NCBI GenBank assembly: GCA_958450365.1
Contig: CAUEEP010000732.1
Coordinates: 1,612,001 to 1,676,000, forward strand
Direction of reading: 5' to 3'
DNA: 64,000 nt
From: Mesorhabditis belari
Taxonomy: Eukaryota; Nematoda; Chromadorea; Rhabditida; Rhabditidae
A program made the position numbers and the translations under genes. Below the pieces are notes generated by a model, which was given only the letters and a program-made list of their open reading frames with translations, searched no databases and was not told the DNA's origin. Of the stretch, positions 47,757 through 58,915 are shown one piece after another (within the stretch, counting starts at the first letter, position 1; every line of letters starts with the position of its first letter).

Positions 47757-48320
47757 GATTTTAAACAATAGCTTATCAAAAAAATGCATCTTTTTATTTA
47801 CTAATCAAATTTTAAACAATAGCTTATCAAAAAAGGCATCTTTTTTTATTAAATAATCAACTTTAAACAATAGATTATCAAAAAATGCATCTTTTTATTT
47901 ACTAATCAAATTTTAAACAATATTTTATCAAAAAAGGCATCTTTCTTATTAAATAATCAAATTTTAATCAAATTTTAATCAAATTTTAATCAAATTTTAA
48001 TCAATATTTCATCAAAAAAAGGCATTTTTTTAGTCCCTAATCAGATTTTAAACAATAGCTGATCAAAAAAAACATCTTTCTTATTAAATAATCAACTTTA
48101 AACAATAGCTTATCAAAAAAAACATCTTTCTTATTAAATAATCAACTTTAAACAATAGCTGATCAAAAAAAACATCTTTTTATTTACTAATCAAATTTTA
48201 AACAATATTTTATCAAAAAAGGCATCTTTCTTATTTACTAATCAAATTTTAATCAATATTTCATCAAAAAAGACATTTTTTTAGTCCCTAATCAAATTTT
48301 AAACAACATTTTATCAAAAA
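47757..48320. repeat. ~57-bp minisatellite
   Basis: About ten imperfect copies containing TTAAATAATCAACTTTAAAC and AATAGCTTATCAAAAAA, with a short expansion of TTTTAATCAAA. Confidence 0.88.
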
Positions 48321-48424
48321 CATTACAAAAGATACATTTTCCCATTTTTAAATCCAGAAACTAGAATTTATTTAATAATTTAGTGATTCAAATGCAAAAT
48401 TATTCTTTTATAAAGATTTACCAG

Positions 48425-48550
48425 GGTAAACACGAAGAATTCCTGGAATCCGGTGGAATTGGAGAGGTCGCTTTTGAAGCTTTTCCATTTTCAGTCAATG
48501 GAGATGATGGTGGAGTCATCGATGAGCCGGCTAAAGAAAAAATTATCTAA
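48425..48550 (+). CDS. Ambiguous exon candidate
   Basis: On the plus strand, acceptor TTTACCAG and a phase-0 frame with GKHEEFLESGGIGEVAFEAF to a TAA at 48548. The minus strand also reads through (acceptor TTTTTTCTTTAG, donor CTG|GTAAAT, Ser/Pro-rich peptide). Plus is preferred because neighbouring exon candidates are plus, but the splice signals favour minus. Confidence 0.25.
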   Translation, partial: GKHEEFLESGGIGEVAFEAFPFSVNGDDGGVIDEPAKEKII

Positions 48551-49039
48551 ATTCTCCTGTTTCATCTTGTTCTATCAGTAAACTTTGCCCTTTTTTCATC
48601 TTTATCATATCTTTTTCTTCATTCCAATACTCCAATAAACGATTTGGAAACTTTGCTCGAAAGAAAAGAGCTGTACTTTGTCCTCGGATTTTTCCACCTT
48701 GTTTAGATTTAAACCCGCAATTTCGGCAATTGATTTGAAAGCAATTTGAAAGCTTTTGGTATGTAAATGTAGCCAAGATTCTGGGCTTTAAATCTCTATT
48801 TAAAACTTAACACTTTTGAAATAAGTTAGACATTTGCTAGCTGTTTTTACAAGAAGTTGTGTCAGAACTTTTGCGACAATTTGTAAAGCGTTACCGTATT
48901 CAATATTACGATATTAGGCAATTTTGGCAATTGATTTGACTGCTTTGTGATTCTTTCTTGAGGTATTTGTTTATCTATTTATCTTTTTATCTTTTGGATA
49001 TGTTTTGAGTGGTGTCCTAGGTGATTATTGTGCTTTTTT

Positions 49040-49275
49040 TTGTCGTTATTCAACTAGATCTCCTCTAGATCATCCTGAGATCAGCTTCTCCTCTAGATTA
49101 GAGGAGAAGCTGACCTCAGGGTGATCTAGAGGAGAAGCTGACCTCAGGGTGATCTAGAGGAGAAGCTGACCTCAGGCTAATCTAGAGAAGAAGCTGATCT
49201 CAGGCTAATCTAGAGGAGAAGCTGAGACCATCCTGAGATCATCTTCTCCTCTAGATTAGCCTGAGATTCAACTGA
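49040..49275. repeat. Palindromic GATCTAGAGGAGAAGCTGA repeats
   Basis: About six alternating direct and inverted copies of TAGAGGAGAAGCTGACCTCA and its complement. Two more occur at 51215-51280. Confidence 0.85.
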
Positions 49276-50085
49276 ATAAAGCATAGATATATTTTGAACT
49301 AGATTTAAAACTTTATTCTAGCCTTCACCTTGTTACTTCAGCTTGTTACTGTCACTGTTACTTCAGAATATTGTTTTCTTTGGTCAGTTTTGGTCAGTTT
49401 TGGTCAGCCTTTCCTCAGTTTAACCTATTTAGTATTTCTAATATTTAAAAATCTCACTAAAAATCACCAGAAGAAGAAGAGGAGAGTCGTTCAATTTGTG
49501 CTCGACAAAGCACGGGTGTTCCAGGCAACGAAATTGACATTTCTCTATACCTAAATCAAAAGGTTTTATTCAAATTATTCAAAATATTGAATAAAAAAAA
49601 CAATATTCATATAAAAAATCAATAAAAAGAGAGTTTTAAAGTTTTAAACGAGTTAAAAACGAATTTTAAACGAATCAAAGAAAGTTGAAGCCAAGAAACT
49701 TTAGTTTCATCAAAAATAAGCAAAAAATCTGCAAAAAAAATCGACCAAAACTGATATCAACCAAAAAAAGAATGGGGATTTTTAAGTCTTTTTTCCACTT
49801 TTATATGGGCAGGACAGCTTTGAATGTGTCATTTTTTCTTTTTTTTGGATTACGGTGTGAAGACAGACTCTATCATCTTTCACCACATAAAAAATCGCCA
49901 AAAAAAATCACAAAAATAAAGAAAATGGTATTATTAAATGATAAAAAAGATTTGAAATGATAAATAATAAATAATAAAAAAATTTTAAAAAGTCATTTTT
50001 GAATGAATTTTGGACTTTTGTCAATTGGTTACCATGGGGAAATTAATCAAATTGAGCTATTTGAGTCATTTTTGGGGACAAAATT
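49276..50085. other. Non-coding spacer
   Basis: AT-rich, no exon-like frame supported; minor TTTGGTCAG triplication near 49379. Confidence 0.3.
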
Positions 50086-50089
50086 CGCA

Positions 50090-50465
50090 ACAATAGGTTG
50101 GCGAGATTGGTTGGCGCAATTAGTTGTCGAGATTGGTTGGCGAGATTGGTTGGCGCAATTGGTTGGCGCAATTGGTTGGCGCAATTGGTTGACCCAATCG
50201 GCTGGCGTAATTGGTTGGCCCAATCGGCTGGCGTAATTGGTTGGCCCAAACGGCTGGCGCAATTGGTTGGCCCAATCGGCTGGCGTAATTGGTTGGCCCA
50301 ATCGGCTGGCGTAATTGGTTGGCCCAAACGGCTGGCGCAATTGGTTGGCCCAATCGGCTGGCGTAATTGGTTGACCCAATCGGCTGGCCCAATTGGTTGG
50401 CCCAAACGGCTGGCGCAATTGGTTGGCCCAATCGGCTGGCGCAATTGGCTGGCGTAATTCCTTGG
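50090..50465. repeat. 13/26-bp minisatellite open in many frames
   Basis: About 28 copies of TTGGTTGGCGCAA and TCGGCTGGCGTAA. Long open frames appear on both strands because the unit lacks stops in most frames. Not a gene. Confidence 0.93.
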
Positions 50466-51330
50466 CGGTTAAGCTTTTGGTTTACATAGAATTCCTTACG
50501 AGTCCGCTAGCTAGCAGCTAGTTAGTTTTGTTTCAAAACAGATTCAAGACGATGCTGCTCTGCGCGTTCTTTTCCTGTCGGGAAAAATCAGCGTCTAGCC
50601 CACTAGGAAGCTGGAAAACGTCGGTTTAATTACCCAATTTTTCGCTGATGGTCGCTTTGGTAATAAAGCTGGCTCAAATAGATCAATTTTCTACAGCTAA
50701 ACTAAAAACAGTTTATGCAAGAATGACCCTTAACCTATTATCAATCAAAAATGAGATACGAAAAGAAAGACCAGCTGGCATACAAAGGCACATGAAATAA
50801 TTCGCAAGAAATTCGCCATTTTTGGGAGAAGAGGAGAGGTTGCCCTCATTCAGAAGGGCCGGCCCTTATTGAAGGAAGAGAGGAAAGAGAAGAGAGGAAA
50901 GAGAAGAGAGAAGAGAAGAAGAGAAGAGAGAAAAGAAAAGAGAAAAAGGGAATAGGGACCCCACAAAATGATAAGGATTTCCACACACAAATGCATTTTC
51001 ACCCTTCTCTTTGCGGAAAAAAAGACGATAAAATGTCTGAAGTCAGCTCTTTTCGATTCGGTGATTCAACGAAATAGTTAGAGCTTCAGTTAGGGAAGGA
51101 AAAAAGAGCAGGATCATTGAAAAAAGGGTAACTTTTCAATTTGGAAACTCTATGTATTTACTAGGTTGATGCAAAAGAAATTTATGTTATATGTTCTATT
51201 TTTTTTTTCTGGAAAACTTGATCTTCTGAGATCAGCCTCTCCTCTAGATCAGCCTGGGATCAGCTTCTCCTCTAGCTAACTAGCTTCTCTACCAACTCTG
51301 ACTTCTCTAAAAGAAAAACAAAAACAAAAA
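50466..51330. other. Spacer with a purine tract and a solo mariner end
   Basis: AGAGAAGAGGAAAG tract at 50876-50945; solo TAGGTTGATGCAAAAG at 51162; CTCCTCTAGATCAGCCT repeats at 51215-51280. No gene. Confidence 0.45.
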
Positions 51331-51331
51331 G

Positions 51332-51409
51332 CTGTATCAGGGACCGAACCCTGATGAACCGATCTTATAGGCGGAAGACTAACCCGTTATCCACTAGGCC
51401 ATCAACTAA
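51332..51409 (-). mobile_element. tRNA-like sequence
   Basis: On the minus strand, A box TGGCCTAGTGGATAACGG and a perfect T arm (CAGGGTTCGGTCCCTG). The best tRNA look in the window, but the 7-bp acceptor does not pair, so probably tRNA-derived. Confidence 0.5.
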
Positions 51410-51729
51410 CCCTTCCCCCGCTAGGAAGAAGCCTTTTAAAGCATTCGTTTGACGTCAAATTTTCGATTGAAGTTTTACGATCTCATCCTGGAAAGTCATT
51501 TTGATTCCAGATTCGAATTCCTCATGCCCGACTCTATAAAGTGCACTAGGTGTCCAGCCAAAATCTCACCTTGAGTTTAGCTCACCTAGTAACATATAAA
51601 TATTCAGATTAGAATATCAGATCAGCCAATGGCACAGTTGATTCCTAAGATTTCTAAAAGAGCTTAAAATGTAAAACAATCATAAAAATAGGTTGTTCAA
51701 AGGTTCAAATCCTTTAGGCGTTCATGATT

Positions 51730-52045
51730 TGTGCTTTAAGCTATGCGTTTGGGAAGTTGCGTAAACTCTGAAGAGTTTTTCAAAGAGCCCGACTAATGAG
51801 AGTTAGAGAAACTTTTGCAATGTAGTAAAGCACTAAATTCACTGATTTATATGTCACTTGAAACTGGTTGTAAGAAATATATGTTTATGTTTTGATCTAT
51901 ATAATTTCTTGTGAGAATACCGAGACACGGTGCGTTTGGAAAGTTGATGAGAGTCTAACTCTAGTCTAGTTGATGACAGTAGTTGTGCTCTTTGAAAAAC
52001 TCTTCAGAGTTTGCGCAACTTTCCAAACGCACCGTGTCTCGGTGT
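51730..52045. repeat. Inverted repeat
   Basis: GCGTTTGGGAAGTTGCGTAA near 51745 pairs with TTGCGCAACTTTCCAAACGC near 52010, with a second copy of the GAGACACGGTGCGTTTGG arm at about 51925. GATTCGAATTCCTCATGCCC occurs outside it at 51510 and 52136. Confidence 0.65.
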
Positions 52046-52228
52046 GGTTCAATAGTGGTCTTTCTTGAAAACGCACAATTTATCCAACTTTCCCTTATTA
52101 GGGAAAACTTCGCTCACAACTGGAGCAACTTGAAAGATTCGAATTCCTCATGCCCGGCACTATCACAATTAATTCAACACTTGCATGTGAAAAAAAAGGA
52201 TGAATAGAAAAAGGCGCACACAACTATA

Positions 52229-52472
52229 CATTTCGAGTGCCCCCCCTGTGTCCCCCTTTTGCCCCCCTAAGTGTCCCCCTCAAAGTGTCCCCTTTTTGTC
52301 CCCCTAAAGTGTCCCCCCTAGTATCCCCCTATTTTTTTTCATATCAAATCACAACTTTTTGCTCTCCAAATGTGCTTTAACTTTTTAATTTAGGGGGACA
52401 AAAAGGGGACACTTTGAGGGGGACACTTAGGGGGGCAATAGGGGGACACAGGGGGGGGGGACACTCGAAATG
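52229..52472. mobile_element. C/G-homopolymer foldback MITE
   Basis: CATTTCGAGTGCCCCCCCTG at left, and at right GGGGACACTCGAAATG, TA-flanked. Arms of about 90 bp consist of repeated GTGTCCCCCT or its complement, giving runs of 4-10 G on one strand. No coding. Confidence 0.85.
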
Positions 52473-52631
52473 TATACACACAACTGCCTCGAGACAAAGC
52501 TTAAAAAACGGGTTTTTTAAGTATACAAGCTACAACAAGCTACAACAAACGGACAGCTGAATATCGTCTAGTGACTGATTACGGTAGTTTATCCATCAAC
52601 TTTGAATTTTAACTTGTTTATTGAATTTTTG

Positions 52632-52796
52632 ATTAACTGCAGAGCAGTGGCAATTCCCGCAAAGCAGTGGCGATTCGCGTAAAGCAGTGGCAATTCCCGC
52701 AGAGCAGTGGCAATTCGCGCAGAACAGTGGCAATTCGCGCAGAACAGTGGCAATTCGCGCAGAGCAGTGGCAATTCCCGCAAAGCAGTGGCAATTC
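52632..52796. repeat. 20-bp minisatellite
   Basis: Eight copies of GCAGTGGCAATTCCCGCAAA and GCAGTGGCAATTCGCGCAGA. Confidence 0.92.
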
Positions 52797-52941
52797 GCCA
52801 CACTGGTATTATGCTGATGGTTTTGACAAGACGAATTTGGTATGACAGTTGACAGCAATTTGCCTTGAAATCTGAAACTTGAAACTGGTTCATTGAGTTT
52901 AAAAGTCTTTTTTCCTCGTTCATTCTCTTCACTTTCACCAG

Positions 52942-55900
52942 CTGAGCACCGGAAAATCCAGAAAGAAATCGAGAGTGACCCCAAGAGTTTATCCGAAAAA
53001 TGATCATTATTGGAAAAGTGCTAAGCTTTAATCACTTCTATAAATGATTTCCTTGATTTTATTCTGTATTTATGCAAGTTTTGCGTATAAAATTGAGCCT
53101 CCAGGGTGAGCATTTCGCTTTATTTCTGATCTTTAAGTAAGAAATTTTCTAGAAAAGCATCTATTTTCTGCAATTAAACTCTTAGTTCACATCCGATCAG
53201 CCCAATTTTCGCATTTCAACTTTGAACTCAAATATCTCGGTGTTGGGTTGTTCAAATTCAATAACTTTTGTATCAATTGATAGAGAAAGACTTAGCGCAT
53301 CTAATAATATTAAGAACATTTAAATTGAACAGTCCAACACCAAGAAATTAGAGCTTAAAGTTAGATTGCCAATGGCAAAGGGACGGGGCGACGGACCTTT
53401 CTACGCGTCCCGTCCCTCGTCCAACTTTAAGCTCAAATATCTCAGTGTTGGGTTGTTCAACTTCAATAATTTCTGTACCAATCGATAGAGAAAGACTTAG
53501 TGCATCTAATAATATTAAGAACATTTAAATTGAACAGTCCAACACCAAGAAATTTGAGCTTAAAGTTAGATTACCGATGGGAAAAGAGGCAATATCAAAT
53601 ATCAAATGTTCGATAATGAAAATGAATACTCATGACACTTTTTCTAGTGCTAACCTTTATAAATACGATGAAGACATTTTGATACCGACTGTGCATCGAT
53701 TAAGAGGCTTTGGTGATGAGCAAAAAACCGATTGCATGGTTCGTTCGTTTTTGGAAAGATTTTAGGCACAATTCGAAGTCGAACTAAAAAAAGTTACGAA
53801 ATATTGAGTTAGTTTTGGATTTTGGTGGTGTACTTTGTGCTCAAAAATAATCATACACCCAATCTTCGCATACTAATTCCCAGTTTTTATCAATACCATT
53901 GATCTGTGCGCCAGAAAGTGTGTGTGTGTGTGTTTCCCTTTTTGAGTTCAAAGTACACCTTAAAAAGGCAATTTGAAACTAACAAGGGCATAGTCAGAAG
54001 TGATTGTGAGATTTCGGCATCAAAACGAGATCTAAAACCGCACAAGCGGCACTGGCCGGGACCGAACCAGGGTCACGAGATTAGTAGGCGAGGACTCTAC
54101 CAGCTGACCACGAGGACACATCGGCCTGCTCGAAAGAAGCCCTCTTAAAGAAGCGGTTGAAATTTCGGCACCGTGAAAGCGAGACACACTTCTTTAAAAG
54201 AACTTTTTTCGGAGCGACGAGGAGCATCTTCGTGGTCAACTGGTAGATTCCTTGCGTCTCATTCTCGCGATGCCGGTTCAATCCCGGTCAGCACCATCTC
54301 AGGTGTTCGCATCTAGTTTTGGTACCAAAATCTCACTTCTGACCATTTCCTTATTTCTTTTGTTCCAGGATTCACCGTATCGACCATCAGTTTTCATTCC
54401 GAGAGAAGCGAAAAACCTCTCAGCTCACGAGTACACGATTTTGAAGCCTCTTTCTGGTTTGGGGATTAAATTGACGAAAATTTCAAAGTTTAGACAAATG
54501 TCGAAAGTGTCGAAGCGGTACACAATTTGTCTACTCACCAATCGCACGACGGAAATCAGGTCAATTGCAGGTGAATTTTTAATGAAATAATCAAGTTTAA
54601 AACCAAAATCATCTTTTCGTAGCATTCAAAACTAATATCTTAAAATTTAATATTTGATATTTGATACCGTATTCTCTCTAATATTGGGTTGTCCAGTGAA
54701 TGCGCGTTTTTACGATTTTTTAAATTTCTCAAGATATCGAACAGATGTATATGAGTGTTATATATCATTCGAAAGCTGAACATCTCCTCTACATTTTGGA
54801 ATAAAAAAGTTTTCGAATTCATTCAACTTTTTGGGAATTTGACTGCACAAAGGGAGAGGTCGTTTTCAAAAAAAAAACCATTCCAGCTTAGCTATTCCTC
54901 AAGTTTTATGGTGTAAAATAATCGCCCAGAAAAGAAAAGTAAAGTAAAGATGCTCTGAAATTGTTATATTTAAAAAAATCTTGTATTGATATATCTATTG
55001 GCCAAACATCAAACGGTTAACTCAATTTGAGCGGAGCCAAAACTTGATCCAAAGGCAACCTTCCATTTTTTGGCCACCTCTTCTTCTGTGCAGTCAATTT
55101 GCCCAAAAGCTGGACAAATTCAAAAACTTTTTATATCAAAATGTAGAGGAGATCTTCAGCTTTCGAATAATACTCATATTTATCTTTTTCTTGATTTTGG
55201 TATCTTGAGAAATTTACAAAATAGTAAAAGACGCGCATTCATAACTGGACAACCCAATAGTAGTGCACTCTTTAATAGTATTGCGGTCCAGGAGGGGATT
55301 GAAAAAAATAGTAGTGCGCACTACTATTTTAGAGAGAGAATACGGTATCTGTTATTTGATTTTTGATATTTGTTATTTAATATTTAATATTTAATATTTA
55401 ATATTTAATATTTAATATTTAATATTTGATATATTAAAACATTGAAAATCTTATAAAATCCCTAGGCGATCGGCCGCTTTTCTTGCTTAAAAATGATGTG
55501 CATTCAAACGACAAGCGGTCGATTGATCGAGATTTTCTCGACAAAGAACAAAGAAGTGCACATTGTGCCAATCGGGCAATGCTCAGGTTTATTTCCTCAA
55601 ACTTTATCTACAAAATTCTTTCAGCAAATCAATGCTCAATCAGTTTGGCTCTCGACGGACCAGCTGAATCTAATCATATCAAATTGAGTCCATTTTTGAT
55701 TGCTTCGAGGTGAGTTTTTAAGTTTTTTAAAAGTTTAAAAGATCAAAGAATGTTTTAAGAATGTTTTAAAGCTTATTTAAAGCTTATTTAAAGCTTAGCG
55801 AAGCCCTGAGCAAATCAAGAAATGATCAAAGTTGTTCAGAAGCCAACCTAAGGCTTTGGTTTTTGTTTTAACTAATAAACGAGTTGGCTTAGTTCGATTT

Positions 55901-56089
55901 TGATTTTGATTTCGCTGAAAAACAGTTTAGCCAAAAGCCAGGCCAGGGATTTTGGAACAAATTGTATAAGGCTGTTTGAAAATTATTGCAATAACAAGAA
56001 CAACAAGAACAACAAGAACAAGAACAACAACAACAAGAACAACAAGAACAACAAGAACAACAAGAACAAGAACAACAACTACAACAACT

Positions 56090-56139
<50 letters not shown>

Positions 56140-58656
56140 AACTATTATTGCTTGTTATTTCTCTCTCGTTGCCCCGATTGAAATGATTTTTGTATCAATC
56201 GATTGAAGAAGAAATGACGAATCGAATAATACAAAAACTCGATTACAATTGAGCAACAAAGCGCGAAGAAAGTTAGAGTTTAAAGTTAGAAAAGAATGAC
56301 ACAAAAAGTTGGCACAGCGATGGCACAGCGAGTTGAAAGCAAAGATTAGAGCTGCTTAATTTCAAATTCCTTTGATTATTCTATTTAGTCGATCTTAAAG
56401 GTAAAGACTTGTCACTTTTGGGGAGGAAATTCTCAGCAATCAGTTGGCGGAATTGGTTAAGATTTTGGTTTACAAAAAATTGCTTGCTCGAGTCCGTATT
56501 GGTTTTTTTTGAAAGTGAAATTTTTAGGTTTTTAGCAAGGATTTTACTTGATATTGATATTTATATTGATAAAAAGTTATTAATAGTTTTTTATCTTTCT
56601 TCGCACTTTGCAAAGTAGAGTTTTTTTTGTATACTCATGTATAAGAAAATAGAGAAAATTTGTGTCAAAGTTGAACTTCGAAATTCCGTTACGAGTCTCG
56701 GAGTTTGGGAACTTTTCTAATTTACTCTATCACTCCCAGTGATCGGACCGTCTTAGGGTTAGTTTTAAGAGAATCTCCATTAAATTTGGCTATAGAAAAG
56801 TACAATTTATCTTGTATACTCATGTGTAAGAACATAGAGAAAAGTTGTGTCAAAGTTGGACTACTTACCTACAAAAGTTGATCAATTTGCGCAATTTCCC
56901 ATAACTTTCTTCTAAGTCAGTCAATCTTTATTTTTGATCTGTCTTCGCACTTAGGTCTTCCTCTTTGCGCAGATCACAACCAGCTTCCACATTTCTCTGC
57001 CCCTTGCTATTGTCATCCAGTGTTTCCTATCTTGATTGTTCCTGGTTCGAAGTCTTCGACTTGCTTGTGCTGGTGGTGGTTGCACTCTAGCCATCCTTTC
57101 TCTGACCGTTTCTACCACTCTTGTGCTCCACCTCGTTGCTGGTCTTCCGATGGACCTCTTCTGGTCTCGTGGTAGCCACTCTGTGATCCGTATCGTCCAT
57201 CTGTCGTCTGTTCTTCTGACCGGCCCAACCTCATCTGACGTGGCCAGCCTATCTGAGTCTTTTTCTCTCGATCACCACTGGATCTCTGAGTCCCGAGAGC
57301 TGACGCATATCCATACTTCTTAGGTCTTGGTCGAGCTGCGAGGTCTTGGCGATCTTCCTATTGTGCCCGAGGAGGTTCCTTTCAAGGGCTCGATGCGTCG
57401 TTCTCAGAGCTCGTTTGGTGGTCTGTGTTGTGGCCCAGGTCTCTGTCCCGTAGCAGAGTGCCGGGAGGACGGTGCTGTCGAAGAGGTGTGTCCTCTGGTG
57501 ATTCTTGAGTAAACTTTGTGATTGTGTTGTTAATAATCATCTATCTAAATTCTAAAACGATCAAAATAAATGTATAAAAGATCATAATTATGTCGTTCAG
57601 CTTGACACCAAAATCCTTGAAAAGCTTGTGAACAAAATCTGAGGATTTTTTAGGTGGTAAAATATTAATTTTTAGAAGATTTTCAGGGCAAATTTTGGCT
57701 TTATAGCTTAAATTGCAACAAAGTTTCGGTAAAAACAAAAAAAAATGCTAAAATCATGTCCGCTACTGTACATAAATGGATATATTAGGTTGATGCAAAA
57801 GTCCTTTTTCATTTTTTCGTACTTCCGTTAAAAAGTAACAAATGCATGAATTGAACAACGGTTTATTGCATTCGAAAGGCCAATTATTTTTCTGCAAAAT
57901 GACATTAAAACGAGTTTAAAATGTCTTATGTCTAGATTTTTTTGAGAGCCTGAAGTCGGGTAGTCAAAAAAGGCGACGGCTCGATGATGCATTTTAGACG
58001 CTTTAGCTAAGGAAACCAATCTTGATGTTAATAAATAAAAGATAAAGCACAAAAAGTTAGATATCTTTTCAGATTTTCAGAGAAATTCATTCAGCCAATT
58101 TCTTTATAGAGGTTTTTATCGATTTTTATGAAAAACCCGTTTTCACTCTCGAATTTGCTTGAAAGTGAACCCAAATTGACTTAAAAAGATGGGAAATTCA
58201 ACAATAAACACTTTTTATTTCGAGGAAACCATAGGTTAATTGATGACTTTGTTATTTTTCAAAAGAAATACGAAAAAAATGAAAAAGACTTTTGCATCAA
58301 CCTAATAAATATATATATGGATATAAATATATATATAAATACATAAATTTTCATTTTCCCTTGATTTACTTCATTTTTATGCATAAAATTGTTTCCTTAA
58401 AAGTTTTTTTTGCAATTTTTGAGCACTCTTTATTCTTTTCAAGCATTTTTAGAGAAAAATCACATTGAAAATCAAAAAAATTGAAATATTTGAAAATTTC
58501 AGTTCATTGCCAACAAACTTTGTTCCATTACCAATTCGCGGTTTCTCTTGTGGTGGATGTGATGAAGAGATCGCATTTTGTGTCAATGAAGAAATGAGTG
58601 AACGGGCGGATGAAGAGAGCTTCTCTTTCGAGGAAAGCCGAGATCAATCCCGTTAA
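52942..58656 (+). CDS. Unrecognised protein, 3' part, four exons
   Basis: Exons 52942-52986, 54369-54570, 55466-55709 and 58503-58656 have GT/AG ends and matching phases (0, 1, 2), encoding 214 residues to a TAA at 58654. Segments include LSTGKSRKKSRVTPR, PYRPSVFIPREAKNLSAHEY, KRYTICLLTNRTTEIRSIAG, RFISSNFIYKILSANQCSIS and an acidic/serine-rich tail with CGGCDEE. The tail has no membrane segment. I recognise no domain. The 55466 exon is also open in a second frame (IQTTSGRLIEIFSTKNKEVH) that stops at 55687, so that exon is the weak point. The 5' end is missing; the exons at 46-48 kb may belong to the same gene. The 54570-55466 intron holds nested MITEs and the 55709-58503 intron a LINE remnant. 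Confidence 0.55.
53197..53580. repeat. Tandem duplication of a palindromic unit
   Basis: Two copies of a ~170-bp unit, each opening CTCAAATATCTCGGTGTTGG and closing with CCAACACCAAGAAATT plus GAGCTTAAAGTT. Between them is a GC-rich hairpin (GGGACGGGGCGACGGACC). Confidence 0.8.
54047..54296. mobile_element. Head-to-head tRNA-like pair (copy 2)
   Basis: Minus head 54120-54047 (TGGTCAGCTGGTAGAG, GGTTCGGTCCC) and plus head 54227-54296 (TGGTCAACTGGTAGAT, GGTTCAATCCC) with a ~105-bp spacer sharing CTTTTTTCGGAGC with copy 1. TTTCGGCACC / GGTACCAAAATC motifs lie outside both copies. Confidence 0.7.
54667..55345. mobile_element. CCGTATTCTCTCTAATA MITE split by a nested element
   Basis: Outer ends CCGTATTCTCTCTAATA and AGAGAGAGAATACGG, TA-flanked (54665-54666, 55346-55347). 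It is interrupted at 54684-55257 by a second element. Same family as 29050 and 33491. Confidence 0.8.
54684..55257. mobile_element. Mariner-like MITE, TTGGGTTGTCC family, nested
   Basis: TTGGGTTGTCCAGTGAATGC at left, complement ending GGACAACCCAA at right, TA-flanked, 574 bp, arms of about 150 bp (CATCTCCTCTACATTTTG and complement). Non-coding. Confidence 0.82.
55376..55432. repeat. 7-bp ATTTAAT repeat
   Basis: About eight copies of TTTAATA. Confidence 0.9.
55988..56139. repeat. AAC/AACAAG triplet repeat
   Basis: AACAACAAG passing into a pure (AAC)n run of about 17 units. Asn-, Thr- or Gln-type open frames are artefacts; it lies in an intron of the plus-strand gene. Confidence 0.93.
56944..57512 (-). 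pseudogene. Non-LTR retrotransposon RT C-terminus (RTE-like), degenerate
   Basis: Minus-strand frames read HLFDSTVLPALCYGTETWAT, then RALERNLLGHNRK, then DDRWTIRITEWLPRDQKRS and IGRPATRWSTRV, and finally HWMTIARGREMWKL, the typical order in RTE-type polyproteins downstream of the RT fingers/palm. Frameshifts and stops separate the pieces. Much more GC-rich than its surroundings. No endonuclease or catalytic YADD motif was found. Confidence 0.8.
57785..58305. mobile_element. Mariner-type MITE, TTAGGTTGATGC family (copy d)
   Basis: TTAGGTTGATGCAAAAGTCC at left and GACTTTTGCATCAACCTAA at right, TA-flanked, 521 bp. Near-identical to copy e, more distant from a and b. Confidence 0.88.
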
Positions 58657-58915
58657 TATCCTTTTGTTAAAATCGTTTTTAATAAAATTCTGCTGAGATG
58701 TAAACAAAAGATGTAAATAAAAGATGTAAATAAAAGGTGTAAACAGTTTTCTAATGGACTCTAGTCGTTTAAACTTGAATAAACTTCACTATGAACCTGA
58801 ATAAACTTGAATAAAACTTGAATAAACTCGAGTAAACTTGAATAAACTTGAATAAACTTCACTTCTGTTACTTCTGAAAAGGTTTAAATATCAAAATTCT
58901 CTAAGAAAATTAAGA

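Noticed and set aside
50043..50457. Overlapping 100-130 codon frames on both strands
   Set aside because: Tandem repeat lacking stops; frames overlap each other completely and have no gene signals.
52589..53007. Minus-strand Cys/His/Ala repeat frames
   Set aside because: Generated by the 20-bp minisatellite at 52632-52796; the adjoining part is the antisense of a plus-strand exon candidate.
55988..56206. Poly-Asn/poly-Thr/poly-Gln coding region
   Set aside because: Triplet microsatellite inside an intron; no splice sites flank it.
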